Shown here in pieces: positions 13,113 through 21,436 of a stretch of 64,000 nt of DNA. The translations under genes were made by a program, and so were the position numbers. Source of the DNA: Pseudomonadota bacterium. Lineage in GTDB: Bacteria > Pseudomonadota > Alphaproteobacteria > Rhodospirillales > Magnetospirillaceae. Each line of letters starts with the position of its first letter. Positions within the stretch are counted from its first letter, which is position 1. Location: assembly GCA_021781575.1 (NCBI GenBank), contig JAJXWP010000010.1, positions 1 to 64,000 on the forward strand, read 5' to 3'. The notes under the pieces were generated by a model that searched no databases, had not been told where the DNA came from, and worked only from the letters and a program-made list of their open reading frames with translations.

Positions 13113-13349
13113 TCAGTCCTGTTCGAGGAAGGGTTCCGGTGATCGCACGAAGAATCGTTCGGGGGAATCGGCGAGCATCTGCACCGCCAGCGTTCCATTG
13201 CCCGAGCGGACGATCAATTCGCAGAACCATTGCCCGTCGCCGAGTTTCATCGGTGTGCCGATGGCGATGCCGACGACGTTCTCCACATCCATGCTGATGC
13301 TGTGGTTGTCGAGGAAGGATACCGACGCGACGGTCTTGGCTTTTGTCAT
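13113..13349 (-). CDS. Unknown 78-aa protein of the motAB operon
   Basis: Small protein beginning MTKAKTVASVSFLDNH, with short predicted strands (GIAIGTPMKLGDGQW, FCELIVRSGNGTLAV) and a C-terminal RFFVRSPEPFLEQD. No signal peptide or membrane segment, and no family recognised. Start choice is uncertain. ATG at 13349 gives 78 aa, while ATG at 13403 would give 96 aa and begin 24 bases after the motB stop; neither has a convincing ribosome site. It sits between motB and the coiled-coil membrane protein on the same strand. Coding is supported by its stop overlapping tightly with the next start and by its sensible composition. Confidence 0.6.
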   Translation of the reverse strand: MTKAKTVASVSFLDNHSISMDVENVVGIAIGTPMKLGDGQWFCELIVRSGNGTLAVQMLADSPERFFVRSPEPFLEQD

Positions 13350-13427
13350 AGTCAGATGCCCGGTGCCAGCTGCGCAACTTGCGCTCCCTTCACGCTGGCG
13401 CATGGCGAAGGCGGCGTCAAGGCCCTG

Positions 13428-14087
13428 TCAGCGCGGGAATATATGGACTGACACGCGCCGGTTGATCGCCTCGTTGATGGGGAGCGGATTGCCGTTCACG
13501 TCGCGGTTCGCCACCTTCGGGCGGGTATCGGCGAAGCCGGCGGCGCTCAGTCGCGTGGGGGCGACGCCATCCTCGATGAGCTTGCGCACGACAGCCGTCG
13601 CGCGGGCCGCCGACAGTTCCCAGTTCGATGGGAACTGCGGCGTGCTGACCGGTGTGTCGTCGGTATGGCCGTCGACTTCGATCTGGAAAGCGGAGTAGCG
13701 GGGCGATTTCAAGGTTTCCGCCATCTTGGCCAGAGCGGGCAGGAACTCATCCTTGAGCTTGGCCGACCCGGCATCGAAGAAGGTGCCGGCGTCGAAATCG
13801 AGAACCAGTCCGCGGTCGTCGGTCCCGATGGCCACCTGCGTATCGTCGATCTTCAGGCCCCGCATCGCCTGCGCCATCTCGGTCTTCAACTGCTTGATCG
13901 GCTGCGTCGTCTCACGTTTGCCGATGTCCTGGGCCATGCCTCCCTTGACCTGCTCGTACTTGACCGGGTCGATATGGGACATCGAGATGAGCAGAACGAA
14001 GAACGCCATGACCAGGGTGATCATGTCCGCATAGGACATCAGCCAGTCTTCTTTTTCCTCAGGCTTTACCGGCGGCTTGATGGTCAT
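13428..14087 (-). CDS. motB: Flagellar motor stator protein MotB (OmpA-type)
   Basis: Peptidoglycan-binding half of the flagellar ion-driven stator. 219 aa. The N-terminal cytoplasmic tail ends in EDWLMSYADMITLVMAFFVLL, a single membrane helix holding the ion-carrying Asp (about residue 21). A plug/linker follows, then a C-terminal OmpA-like domain with VDGHTDDTPV and NWELSAARATAVVRKL. It starts 3 bases after the motA stop. The protein is shorter than E. coli MotB (308 aa), typical of the compact MotB/PomB-like form. Ion type (proton or sodium) is not evident. Confidence 0.92.
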   Translation of the reverse strand: MTIKPPVKPEEKEDWLMSYADMITLVMAFFVLLISMSHIDPVKYEQVKGGMAQDIGKRETTQPIKQLKTEMAQAMRGLKIDDTQVAIGTDDRGLVLDFDAGTFFDAGSAKLKDEFLPALAKMAETLKSPRYSAFQIEVDGHTDDTPVSTPQFPSNWELSAARATAVVRKLIEDGVAPTRLSAAGFADTRPKVANRDVNGNPLPINEAINRRVSVHIFPR

Positions 14088-14090
14088 CGT

Positions 14091-14894
14091 TCAGGCCTGT
14101 TTGCGCAGCATCTTGTCGATGTCGAAATGCAACGTCGGGTCGAGGAAGCTGTTCATCTTGTCCTGGATATAGCGCGGGCTGCGGCGCTCGGCCAAAAGGG
14201 CCAATCCCTCGGCCACCAGATACTGGCGAAACCGGACGATTTCCTCCCGCTGTTGGACCTTGCTGGCGGTCGGCATCAGGATGATGCGGGCGAACGTTAC
14301 GCCGTAAAGGGTGCCCAACAGTCCCACCGCCATGCCGGGCCCGATTTTCGACGGGTCCGAGCCCATGTGGTCGAGCATGATCACCAGGCCGACCAGGGTT
14401 GCGATCATACCGAAAGCGGGGGCATTGCTCGCCATGCTGCGGAGGATTTCCGCCGGGACCAGGTGGCGATGGAACGTGGTCTCAATGGTATTGGCAAGGA
14501 TTTCGCGGACTTCCTGACCGGTATAGCCGGAAATCACCAAATCGATGCCGAAGGCCAGAAAGCGGTCTTCTTGCCGCAACTTCTTGGCGTCGGATTCAAG
14601 GCCGGGAAGCCCCGACTTCTGCACCATGTAGCCCCAGCGGATCATCCGGCCCACCTCGTTGGTGAGGATGGCGCGGCCGACCTTCTGCTGAAAGAAGATC
14701 GACGTCATGATCCGCATCGCCTGCATGACGTAGCGGGGCTCGAAGGCGACAAAGGTGGCAGCCGTGGTGCCGCCGATCACCATGATAAACCCGGCGGCGT
14801 GAAGGAAGACCCAGTAATTGTCGGTGTTGAGGACGATCGAGCCGAGGAACAACCCGATGCCGAGCAGAAAGCCCAGGACGGTTGGAAGGGACAT
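14091..14894 (-). CDS. motA: Flagellar motor stator protein MotA
   Basis: Membrane-channel half of the stator, 267 aa, MotA/PomA family. Four hydrophobic segments are visible: two near the N-terminus (LGFLLGIGLFLGSIVL, AAGFIMVIGGTTAATF) and two in the C-terminal half, ending with MAVGLLGTLYGVTFARIIL. Between them is a cytoplasmic loop with charged residues that contacts FliG. The segment APAFGMIATLVGLVIML is a family signature. First gene of a motA-motB-unknown-unknown minus-strand operon. The short PomA-like architecture matches the short MotB next door. Confidence 0.92.
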   Translation of the reverse strand: MSLPTVLGFLLGIGLFLGSIVLNTDNYWVFLHAAGFIMVIGGTTAATFVAFEPRYVMQAMRIMTSIFFQQKVGRAILTNEVGRMIRWGYMVQKSGLPGLESDAKKLRQEDRFLAFGIDLVISGYTGQEVREILANTIETTFHRHLVPAEILRSMASNAPAFGMIATLVGLVIMLDHMGSDPSKIGPGMAVGLLGTLYGVTFARIILMPTASKVQQREEIVRFRQYLVAEGLALLAERRSPRYIQDKMNSFLDPTLHFDIDKMLRKQA

Positions 14895-15030
14895 TGACCG
14901 GACTGCCTCTTCTGTTGATCGGCCTAAGACATGTGGCGCTATTGTGGGCCATAAGTCTCAACCGAGCAATAAGAACCACCCCAAAGGTCAAGTCTGCATT
15001 AGAGATTGGTCCGGTCTTTTGCTGCTTAGC

Positions 15031-17724
15031 CTACACCATTGCCGCAACCGGGGCGCGTAGATCCAGCATCACTTCGACGATGTCGCCCTCGACCAGGCGC
15101 AGGCGCTTGAAGCCCAGGCTTTCGACGAATTTCAGCATCCGTGTGTTGTCGGTAAGCACTTGTCCGATGATCTGGCCCGTGCCGCGTGCCCGACAATAGC
15201 GGATCATCTTCAGCATGAGCTTCCGCCCGAGCCCGGTGCCTTTCAGGTCGGACCGGACGACGACGGCGAATTCGGCCCGCTCGTTGTCCGGGTCGCTCAT
15301 CGTCCGCACCACGCCCCAGGTTTCGTTGGCGGCATTGTCCACCGGGACGGCGATGAACGCCATTTCGCGGTCATAGTCGATCTGGGTGAGGCGGGCCATT
15401 TCCGAATGGGGCAGTTCGCCCACCAGGCCGAAGAAACGGAAACGGATATCTTCGGGCGTCAGCCGCGACACGAAGATGTGGTGATTTGGCTCGTCCTCCG
15501 GCCGGATCGGGCGGACCAGCACCTTGCTGCCGTCGTTCAATTCGATGACCTCTTCGAGGTCCTTGGGGTAGGGCCGAATGGCCAGGCGATCGGAGTTGGC
15601 CGGATTGGTGCTGACACGGATGCGGGCATCCACCGCGATCACGCCTTGGGCGTCGGCGAACAACGGGTTGATGTCGATCTCGACGATTTCGGGAATGTCG
15701 ATGACAAGTTGCGAGATCTTCATCAGGGATAGGCAGATGGCGTCCATGTCCGCCGGTGGGCGGTCCCGGTAGCCTTGCAGCAGCTTCGACACCCTGGTCC
15801 GCTGGATCAGTTCGCGGGCCAGGCTCATGTTGAGCGGTGGTAAGGCGAAGGCGGAATCGTTGATCACTTCGACGGCGGTGCCGCCTTGGCCGAACATGAT
15901 GACGGGGCCGAAGATCGGATCGGTGGTGACGCCGATGATGATTTCCTGAGCGCCGGAGCGTCGGGCCATGCGTTGCACGGTAAAGCCGTGGATCCGCGCT
16001 TCAGGGAATGCGGCGGCGACCCGTTCGAGCATCAGGTTGCCGGCTTTCTCCACTTCGAAGGGGCCGGAAAGGTTCAGACGCACACCGCCGACATCCGATT
16101 TGTGGGAGATGTCGGGCGACAGGATTTTCAGCGCGATCGGTCCATCGATGCGGCCGGCGACACGGCCGGCATCAGCCGGCGTGCGGGCGATATGGGTCTC
16201 CACCGTAGGTATGCCATAGGCGGACAGGACGGCCTTGGCCTCGGGTTCGCTGAGAAACTCGTTGCCGGTACCCAGGGCATTTTCCACCACCAGGCGGGCG
16301 GTGGCGGTGGCCGGAGTGAAGTCGGCCAGCGCCGAGGCCGGGGTCTCCATCAGCATTTCCTGGTTCTTGCGGTAGTTCACCAGATGCATGAAGGCGTGCA
16401 CGGCGGCGCCAGGCGTCTCATAGGTGGGGATGCCGGCCTCGCGCAGCATGCGCCGTGCCGGCCCGACCTGTTCCTGTCCGACCCAGCAGGTCATGACGTT
16501 GGCTTTATGCGATTTCACCGTCGCGATCACCTGCTCGGCGATCTCGCTCGACGAGGTGATGGCCGTTGGCGTGTGCATCACCAGCACCGAGTCGACCTCG
16601 GGTGCTCCCAGGAGCACATCGAGGGCGCGGACATAGCGCTCTCCCGAGGCGTCGGCGGTGGTGTCGACCGGGTTGCCGTGTGACCAGAAGGGCGGCAGGA
16701 ATTTGTCGAGCTTGGCCATGGTTTCGGGGCTGAGTTCGGCCAGCTTGCCGCCGATCTCGACCAGTTCGTCCACCGCCACGATGCCGATGCCACCGCCATT
16801 GGTCACGATGGCCAGCTTGGTGCCGCGCGGCGGTCGCGAGCGTGATAGCGTTTCGACGGCGGTGAACATTTCCTCGAGTTCGTAAACCCGCAACATGCCG
16901 GCGCGGCGCAATGCCGCATCGTAGACGGCATCGGCCCCGGCCACGGCCCCGGTATGGGAGGCAGCGGCACGGGCCGACTCCGCCACACGGCCGGCCTTGA
17001 TGGCGATGACCGGCTTGTTGCGTGCGGCGGCGCGGGCCGCTGACATGAAGTTGCGGCGCTGATGGATCGATTCGATGTAGAGCAGGATGGCCCGGGTCGA
17101 AGGGTCCGATCCCAGGTAGTCGAGCAGGTCGCCGAAATCGATGTCGGCGCAGTCGCCTACCGAGATGAAATGGGAAAAGCCGATGCCCTTGGGGCGAGCC
17201 CAATCCAACACCGCAGTGCATAAGGAGGAGGACTGCGAGACGAAGGCGATGCGCCCAGGCATGGCCGGTTGTTGGGCAAAGCTGGCGTTGAGGCCCATGG
17301 CGGGCACCATCAGGCCGAGGCAGCCGGGGCCGAGAATGCGCATCCGGCAGCGGCGCGCCAGTTCGAGCATTTCGGCTTGCAGCGTCTTGCCGCTCGCCGA
17401 GTGAGTGGCCGCCAGGCCTGTGGCCATGACGATCGCGGCGCGGGTGCCGCGGTCGCACAGCTTCTTCAACTCGTCGACCACCTGGGCGGCGGGGATGCAG
17501 AGCACGGCGAGATCGGGAACGACCGGCAGACTGGCTACGTCGGGATAGGCCAGAACGCCGGAGATCGCCTGGTGCTTGGGGTTGACCGGCATGATCGGCC
17601 CTGAGAATCCCCCCTGCAGCAGATTGCGCATGACCACCGTGCCCACCGCGTTGGGCCGCTGCGTGGCGCCGATGACGGCGACCGATTGCGGGCGGAAAAG
17701 ACTGGAGAGATTGCGAACGCTCAT
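15031..17724 (-). CDS. Pat-type protein acetyltransferase: NDP-forming acyl-CoA synthetase fused to GNAT
   Basis: 897 aa with the ATG at 17724 (GACGAGG upstream); E. coli PatZ is 886 aa. Order: CoA-binding domain (MSVRNLSSLFRPQSVAVIGA), ligase-CoA and ATP-grasp-like domains typical of ADP-forming acetyl-CoA synthetase, then a C-terminal GNAT domain with VRSDLKGTGLGRKLMLKM as acetyl-CoA loop. Homologues acetylate lysines, for example inactivating acetyl-CoA synthetase, in response to cAMP or acetyl-CoA levels. The segment AAASHTGAVAG keeps a His where the NDP-forming enzymes carry the phosphorylated residue, so synthetase activity is not excluded. Divergent from nothing nearby; its upstream region holds a 7-bp palindrome. 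Confidence 0.9.
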   Translation of the reverse strand: MSVRNLSSLFRPQSVAVIGATQRPNAVGTVVMRNLLQGGFSGPIMPVNPKHQAISGVLAYPDVASLPVVPDLAVLCIPAAQVVDELKKLCDRGTRAAIVMATGLAATHSASGKTLQAEMLELARRCRMRILGPGCLGLMVPAMGLNASFAQQPAMPGRIAFVSQSSSLCTAVLDWARPKGIGFSHFISVGDCADIDFGDLLDYLGSDPSTRAILLYIESIHQRRNFMSAARAAARNKPVIAIKAGRVAESARAAASHTGAVAGADAVYDAALRRAGMLRVYELEEMFTAVETLSRSRPPRGTKLAIVTNGGGIGIVAVDELVEIGGKLAELSPETMAKLDKFLPPFWSHGNPVDTTADASGERYVRALDVLLGAPEVDSVLVMHTPTAITSSSEIAEQVIATVKSHKANVMTCWVGQEQVGPARRMLREAGIPTYETPGAAVHAFMHLVNYRKNQEMLMETPASALADFTPATATARLVVENALGTGNEFLSEPEAKAVLSAYGIPTVETHIARTPADAGRVAGRIDGPIALKILSPDISHKSDVGGVRLNLSGPFEVEKAGNLMLERVAAAFPEARIHGFTVQRMARRSGAQEIIIGVTTDPIFGPVIMFGQGGTAVEVINDSAFALPPLNMSLARELIQRTRVSKLLQGYRDRPPADMDAICLSLMKISQLVIDIPEIVEIDINPLFADAQGVIAVDARIRVSTNPANSDRLAIRPYPKDLEEVIELNDGSKVLVRPIRPEDEPNHHIFVSRLTPEDIRFRFFGLVGELPHSEMARLTQIDYDREMAFIAVPVDNAANETWGVVRTMSDPDNERAEFAVVVRSDLKGTGLGRKLMLKMIRYCRARGTGQIIGQVLTDNTRMLKFVESLGFKRLRLVEGDIVEVMLDLRAPVAAMV

Positions 17725-17802
17725 CGTGGCCTCGTCTCGAACCTGGCGTCGTTCGGGGGGCGGTCGATCCGAGTGTAGTGGACACACGGTTTCTGCGCCA
17801 TA

Positions 17803-17821
17803 CCCATACTTTTTGTATGGG
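17803..17821. promoter_or_regulatory. Inverted repeat CCCATAC-N5-GTATGGG upstream of the Pat-like gene
   Basis: Perfect 7-bp arms around a TTTTT loop, about 80 bases upstream of the Pat-like start. Symmetry and position suit a regulator operator. On the minus strand the loop is AAAAA, so an intrinsic terminator is less likely. Confidence 0.45.
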
Positions 17822-17952
17822 AACCGGCATGCGAATATAAGGACAGCCCCCACCGCCTTGTCTACTCCCCCATCACCGGCCAAGTGGTGGCGATTTGGGA
17901 GAGCAGCTTGCGAGAATTACAATAGCGACTTCTTTGTGCAGTGCAACATAAT

Positions 17953-17974
17953 CCCGCCCACGCAGATGGGCGGG
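17953..17974 (-). terminator. GC-rich hairpin after the first type I secretion operon
   Basis: CCCGCCCA (17953-17960), six-base loop, TGGGCGGG (17967-17974): a perfect 8-bp stem, 58 bases beyond the stop of the HlyD-type gene on the minus strand. It lacks a long T-run. Confidence 0.5.
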
Positions 17975-18031
17975 TTCGGCGGGGTTGGGGGATTGGCCAA
18001 GCGGGCCGCCGTCAATCGCAACCTTGGGCCT

Positions 18032-19369
18032 CTACTCTTCGGTCATGCTGTGGCGGAGGCTGGTGGTGATCGGCATGAGCAGGTAGTCAAGCAGCGTTCG
18101 CTTTCCGGTGACCACCAGCACTTCCGCAGGCATGCCGGGGAACAGCCGCACATTCGGCATTTTGGCCAGAGAACTCTTGTCCACGGCGACCCGCACCAGA
18201 TAATAGGGCGGCAAGTCGGCACGATCCCGCAGCGCATCGGCCGACACTTCGACGACATGGCCGAGAACCATCGGCATGCGCCGCTGGCTGTAGGCGTTGA
18301 GGCGAACCTCCGCCGTCTGGCCGGGCTTGACCGAGGCGATGTCGTTGGGCCGCAGATGGGCGTCGATCAGCAGGCGGTCGTCGGCAGGTACGATCTCCAT
18401 CAGGTTCTCGCCGGGCTGCACCACCCCGCCCAGGGTGTGAAGATTGAGCCTGGCGACGGTACCGGCAATCGGGGCGGTGACCACCGTTCGTGCCAGCACG
18501 TCCCTGGCCGCCCGCAGCCTCTCCGAGGTGTCATAGATCTTGCTTTCGATATCGCGCAAGTCATTGACCACCTGGTTCAGGCGTCTGACCTCAAGCTGGC
18601 TGATCCTCAACTGGGTTTCGCCGATGTTCTGACGGGCGCGGGCCATCATGGCGATCGCATTGCCGCGGTCCCCATCCAACCGGTCCTGGTCCCGCTCGAG
18701 GGCAAGCAGCCGCGGCCTGCGTTCCTGCCCGGCGGAAACCAGCATGCGCACGACACGGATTTCACTTTCCAGCAGAGCGATCTGCTCTTCCGCGGCTTTG
18801 CGCTGAGCATCGAGGCCACCGATTTCCTCGCTGAACTGCGAGATGCGCGCCGCCAGAATCTTCCGCTCGCTGTTCAAGGCGTTTCGCCGCGCCTGGAACA
18901 GTGCCTCCTGGCCCGCCAAAATGCGCTCGACCTCGCCGTCGGTGCGGCGCCTGCGTTCCAGTGCCGGTGGGAATTTCACCTCCTGCGCGCCGTCGCGTTC
19001 GGCGGTCAGCCGCGCCGCTGTGGCCATCAGCGAGTCGAGCTCTTCCTGCAACTGGTCGGTCTGCGCCTTGGCTCTGGTCTGATCGAGGCGGAGCAGGACC
19101 TGGTGGGGTCGGACCCGGTCGCCTTCCCGCACGTCGATCTCCCGTACGATTCCTCCTTCGAGATGTTGGATCACCTTGTTGCGGCCATCGGCACCGACCA
19201 CTCCCGGGGCGATCGACGCGGAGTCGAGCGGAGCCAAGCCGGCCCAGGTTCCGCCGCCGCCGAAGGCCAGGGCGGTGACCAGCAGGCCGGCGCGGATGCG
19301 GCGACGGGTCTGCTGCCGGATCGCCGGCGTCGCCAGGGGAACAGTGCCGACGGGGACCAGATCGTTCAT
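18032..19369 (-). CDS. Type I secretion periplasmic adaptor (HlyD/PrtE family), copy 1
   Basis: 445-aa membrane fusion protein that bridges the inner-membrane ABC exporter and a TolC-type outer-membrane channel. One N-terminal membrane helix (LLVTALAFGGGGTWAGLAPL) is followed by a biotinyl-lipoyl-like half (VIQHLEGGIVREIDVREGDRV), long coiled-coil hairpin helices, the second lipoyl half (VTAPIAGTVARLNLHTLGGVV) and a beta-barrel end. Its ATG overlaps the stop of the upstream ABC gene by four bases (ATGA). No TolC gene is adjacent; a TolC is encoded at 28099-29493. Confidence 0.93.
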   Translation of the reverse strand: MNDLVPVGTVPLATPAIRQQTRRRIRAGLLVTALAFGGGGTWAGLAPLDSASIAPGVVGADGRNKVIQHLEGGIVREIDVREGDRVRPHQVLLRLDQTRAKAQTDQLQEELDSLMATAARLTAERDGAQEVKFPPALERRRRTDGEVERILAGQEALFQARRNALNSERKILAARISQFSEEIGGLDAQRKAAEEQIALLESEIRVVRMLVSAGQERRPRLLALERDQDRLDGDRGNAIAMMARARQNIGETQLRISQLEVRRLNQVVNDLRDIESKIYDTSERLRAARDVLARTVVTAPIAGTVARLNLHTLGGVVQPGENLMEIVPADDRLLIDAHLRPNDIASVKPGQTAEVRLNAYSQRRMPMVLGHVVEVSADALRDRADLPPYYLVRVAVDKSSLAKMPNVRLFPGMPAEVLVVTGKRTLLDYLLMPITTSLRHSMTEE

Positions 19370-21099
19370 GCTCCCTCCTTGGCGGCCGCCGGAGCGGCGG
19401 CGGCCACCGGGGCAAGCGGCGGGCTCGGTCGGTGCGGCCGCAACAGCTGCGGCAGGATGTCTTCACGGGGTCCGAAGGTCTCGGCCACGCCTTCGCGCAT
19501 CACCAGGATCTTGTCCATTCGGTCCAGCACCGACGGGCGGTGGCTGATCAGGATCACCGTTGCACCGTCCGCTCGCGCGGCATCGAGCGCACCCAGGAGC
19601 GCCTGCTCGCCGGGCAGATCAAGATTGCTGTTCGGTTCATCGAGGACGATGAGATGTGGCCCGCCGTACAGCGCCCGGGCCAGGCCCACCCGCTGCCGCT
19701 GGCCGCCGGACAGCCGCACGCCACCGTCTTCGATGGGGGTGTCATAGCCCTGCGGGAGGCGCAGGATCAAGTCATGGACGCCGGCGCGGCGGGCGGCCTC
19801 GATGACTTTATCCGGATCGGGCCGCCCCATGCGCGCGATGTTCTCGGCCACGGTGGCCGGAAGCAACTGAACATCCTGCGGCAGATATCCGATATGCGGT
19901 CCGAGCTTGGCCGGGTCCCAAAGGCTGATCTCGGCACCGTCGAGACGGATACTGCCGGCGCTGGGGGGCAGCACCCCTACCAATAGCCGGCCGAGCGTCG
20001 TCTTTCCGGCAGCCGTTGCGCCGATGACCCCCAGCGCTTCGCCGGGAGCCAGCGCCATGCACACATTCTTGAGGATCGGTCGGCCGCCCGGTGCGATGTA
20101 GTATACCCTGTCGACCAGCACGCGGCCTCGGGGAGCGGGCAGTGGCAGCTTGCCCTGGCGCATCGGCATGGCGGCAAGGCCGCGATCGATCCGACGCCAC
20201 GACTCGCGGGCGCTGGCCAATGCGCTCCAGCTGCCCACCGCCACTTCGATCGGTGCCAGCCCGCGAGCCATGATGATCGAGGCGGCGATCATCATTCCGC
20301 CGGTGATCTGCTGGTTCATCGCCAGCGAGGCCCCGGCACCCATGGATAGGATCTGCACGGCCAGGCGGGCGAACTTGGATGCCGCGGCGAACTGGCCGAT
20401 GCGATCACCGGTTTCGCATTGGAGGGCCATGATGCCGCCGTTGATTTGCTCCCATTGGCCGGTCAGATGCGGCAGCATTCCCATCGCCCGGACGGCGTCG
20501 GCGGTCAGCATGCAGGTTTGGGCGCGGTTCAATGCGGTCACCGAGGCCATGTTGGCCGCCGACAGCATGCGTCGTGTCGCCAGCAGATTGGCCGTGGCGA
20601 GCAGCAGGAGGCTGCCGGCGCCGGCGACTGAGATCCACCCGAGAAGGGGGTGGATGAAGAATATGACACCGATGAAGACCGGCACCATGGGGATATCGAA
20701 GAATGCTACCGCCGCGCCGGATCCGACGAACCCGCGCAACTGCGCCAAGTCGCGCAAGCCTTGCGCCGAGCGGGCTTCATCGGCGCCGGAAGCGTCGAAT
20801 CCCGCCGCCAGAAGCTGCGGGCTCAGCTTGGCGTCGAGCCACAGGCCGATCCGTTGCAGCACTTCGCCGCGCACCATGTCGAAGACCGCCAGGACGGCCA
20901 ATGCGCCCAGCGAGGCGATGGTCAGCATGACCAGGGTCTCGTGGCTGCGGCTGGTGAGCACGCGATCAAACAACTGGAAGGTGAATAGCGGGACGGTAAG
21001 CATCATGGTGCTCTCGCCCAGGCTGAACAGCCCCGCAGCCCAGAGCGCCCCGCGACAGGGCGCCAAAGCCTGGCGCACTTGTTCGGGGGGGCCGTTCAT
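19366..21099 (-). CDS. Type I secretion ABC transporter (PrtD/RTX exporter type), copy 1
   Basis: 577-aa fused permease-ATPase. Six membrane segments occupy the first 310 residues (for example LLGWISVAGAGSLLLL). The ATPase domain has Walker A GATAAGKTT, signature LSGGQRQRVGLARAL, Walker B LIVLDEPNSNLD and the switch His in ILISHRPSVLD. There is no N-terminal C39 peptidase domain, so the substrate is expected to carry an uncleaved C-terminal signal, as for RTX proteases and S-layer-like proteins. It is the first gene of a two-gene operon. No candidate substrate gene is adjacent. Confidence 0.93.
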   Translation of the reverse strand: MNGPPEQVRQALAPCRGALWAAGLFSLGESTMMLTVPLFTFQLFDRVLTSRSHETLVMLTIASLGALAVLAVFDMVRGEVLQRIGLWLDAKLSPQLLAAGFDASGADEARSAQGLRDLAQLRGFVGSGAAVAFFDIPMVPVFIGVIFFIHPLLGWISVAGAGSLLLLATANLLATRRMLSAANMASVTALNRAQTCMLTADAVRAMGMLPHLTGQWEQINGGIMALQCETGDRIGQFAAASKFARLAVQILSMGAGASLAMNQQITGGMMIAASIIMARGLAPIEVAVGSWSALASARESWRRIDRGLAAMPMRQGKLPLPAPRGRVLVDRVYYIAPGGRPILKNVCMALAPGEALGVIGATAAGKTTLGRLLVGVLPPSAGSIRLDGAEISLWDPAKLGPHIGYLPQDVQLLPATVAENIARMGRPDPDKVIEAARRAGVHDLILRLPQGYDTPIEDGGVRLSGGQRQRVGLARALYGGPHLIVLDEPNSNLDLPGEQALLGALDAARADGATVILISHRPSVLDRMDKILVMREGVAETFGPREDILPQLLRPHRPSPPLAPVAAAAPAAAKEGA

Positions 21100-21436
21100 G
21101 CCGTCTGCTCCGGAGGGAGGAGCAGATCAACGAACGAGGTGGTCGCAGCCATCGGAAAATTCATCGCATCACCATCAGGTCGGTGGTTACGCGACTTAAA
21201 CGCCGTCAGGTGGGGGTGAGTTTCCTCCTTGCGGCGCTCCTACCCCGCCCTGAGGTTCAATCTCGCTATTGGAAGGGGGGCTCCTTAGGCGCCAATGCCG
21301 AATAATTTGGTCGATGCGGAGCATTGGCGCCTGAGGTTGGCAGGCCTTGCTTCGCCTCAGCGACGCGGCTTCGCTCAGGCGCCGCGACGGCTTCAGGCGG
21401 CGGCGTGATATGTTTCGTAGCTCGCTTACCGCCGCC
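21100..21436. other. Non-coding leader between the FmdE-like gene and the first ABC exporter
   Basis: 337 bases between two minus-strand genes, rich in GGCGCC-type repeats. It holds one strong inverted repeat (21283-21336). No open frame with sensible protein character was found. Confidence 0.55.
21283..21336. repeat. 16-bp inverted repeat with 22-base spacer
   Basis: Arms CCTTAGGCGCCAATGC (21283-21298) and GCATTGGCGCCTGAGG (21321-21336) match at 15 of 16 positions. On the minus strand it lies 100 bases after the FmdE-like stop and about 180 bases before the ABC exporter start. It could end transcription of the first or be a structured leader of the second. Confidence 0.75.

Larger units (their letters stand above)
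17725..18031. other. Non-coding stretch between the Pat-like gene start and the first hlyD-type gene end
   Basis: 307 bases between two minus-strand genes. It holds a CCCATAC palindrome (17803-17821) near the Pat-like gene and a GC hairpin (17953-17974) after the secretion operon. No gene seen. Confidence 0.6.

Noticed and set aside
17576-19747. 723-codon open frame on the plus strand
   Set aside because: It runs antisense to the Pat-like start region and both type I secretion genes. Its product is rich in Arg, Gly, His and Asp with no domain pattern, as expected from high-GC third positions.
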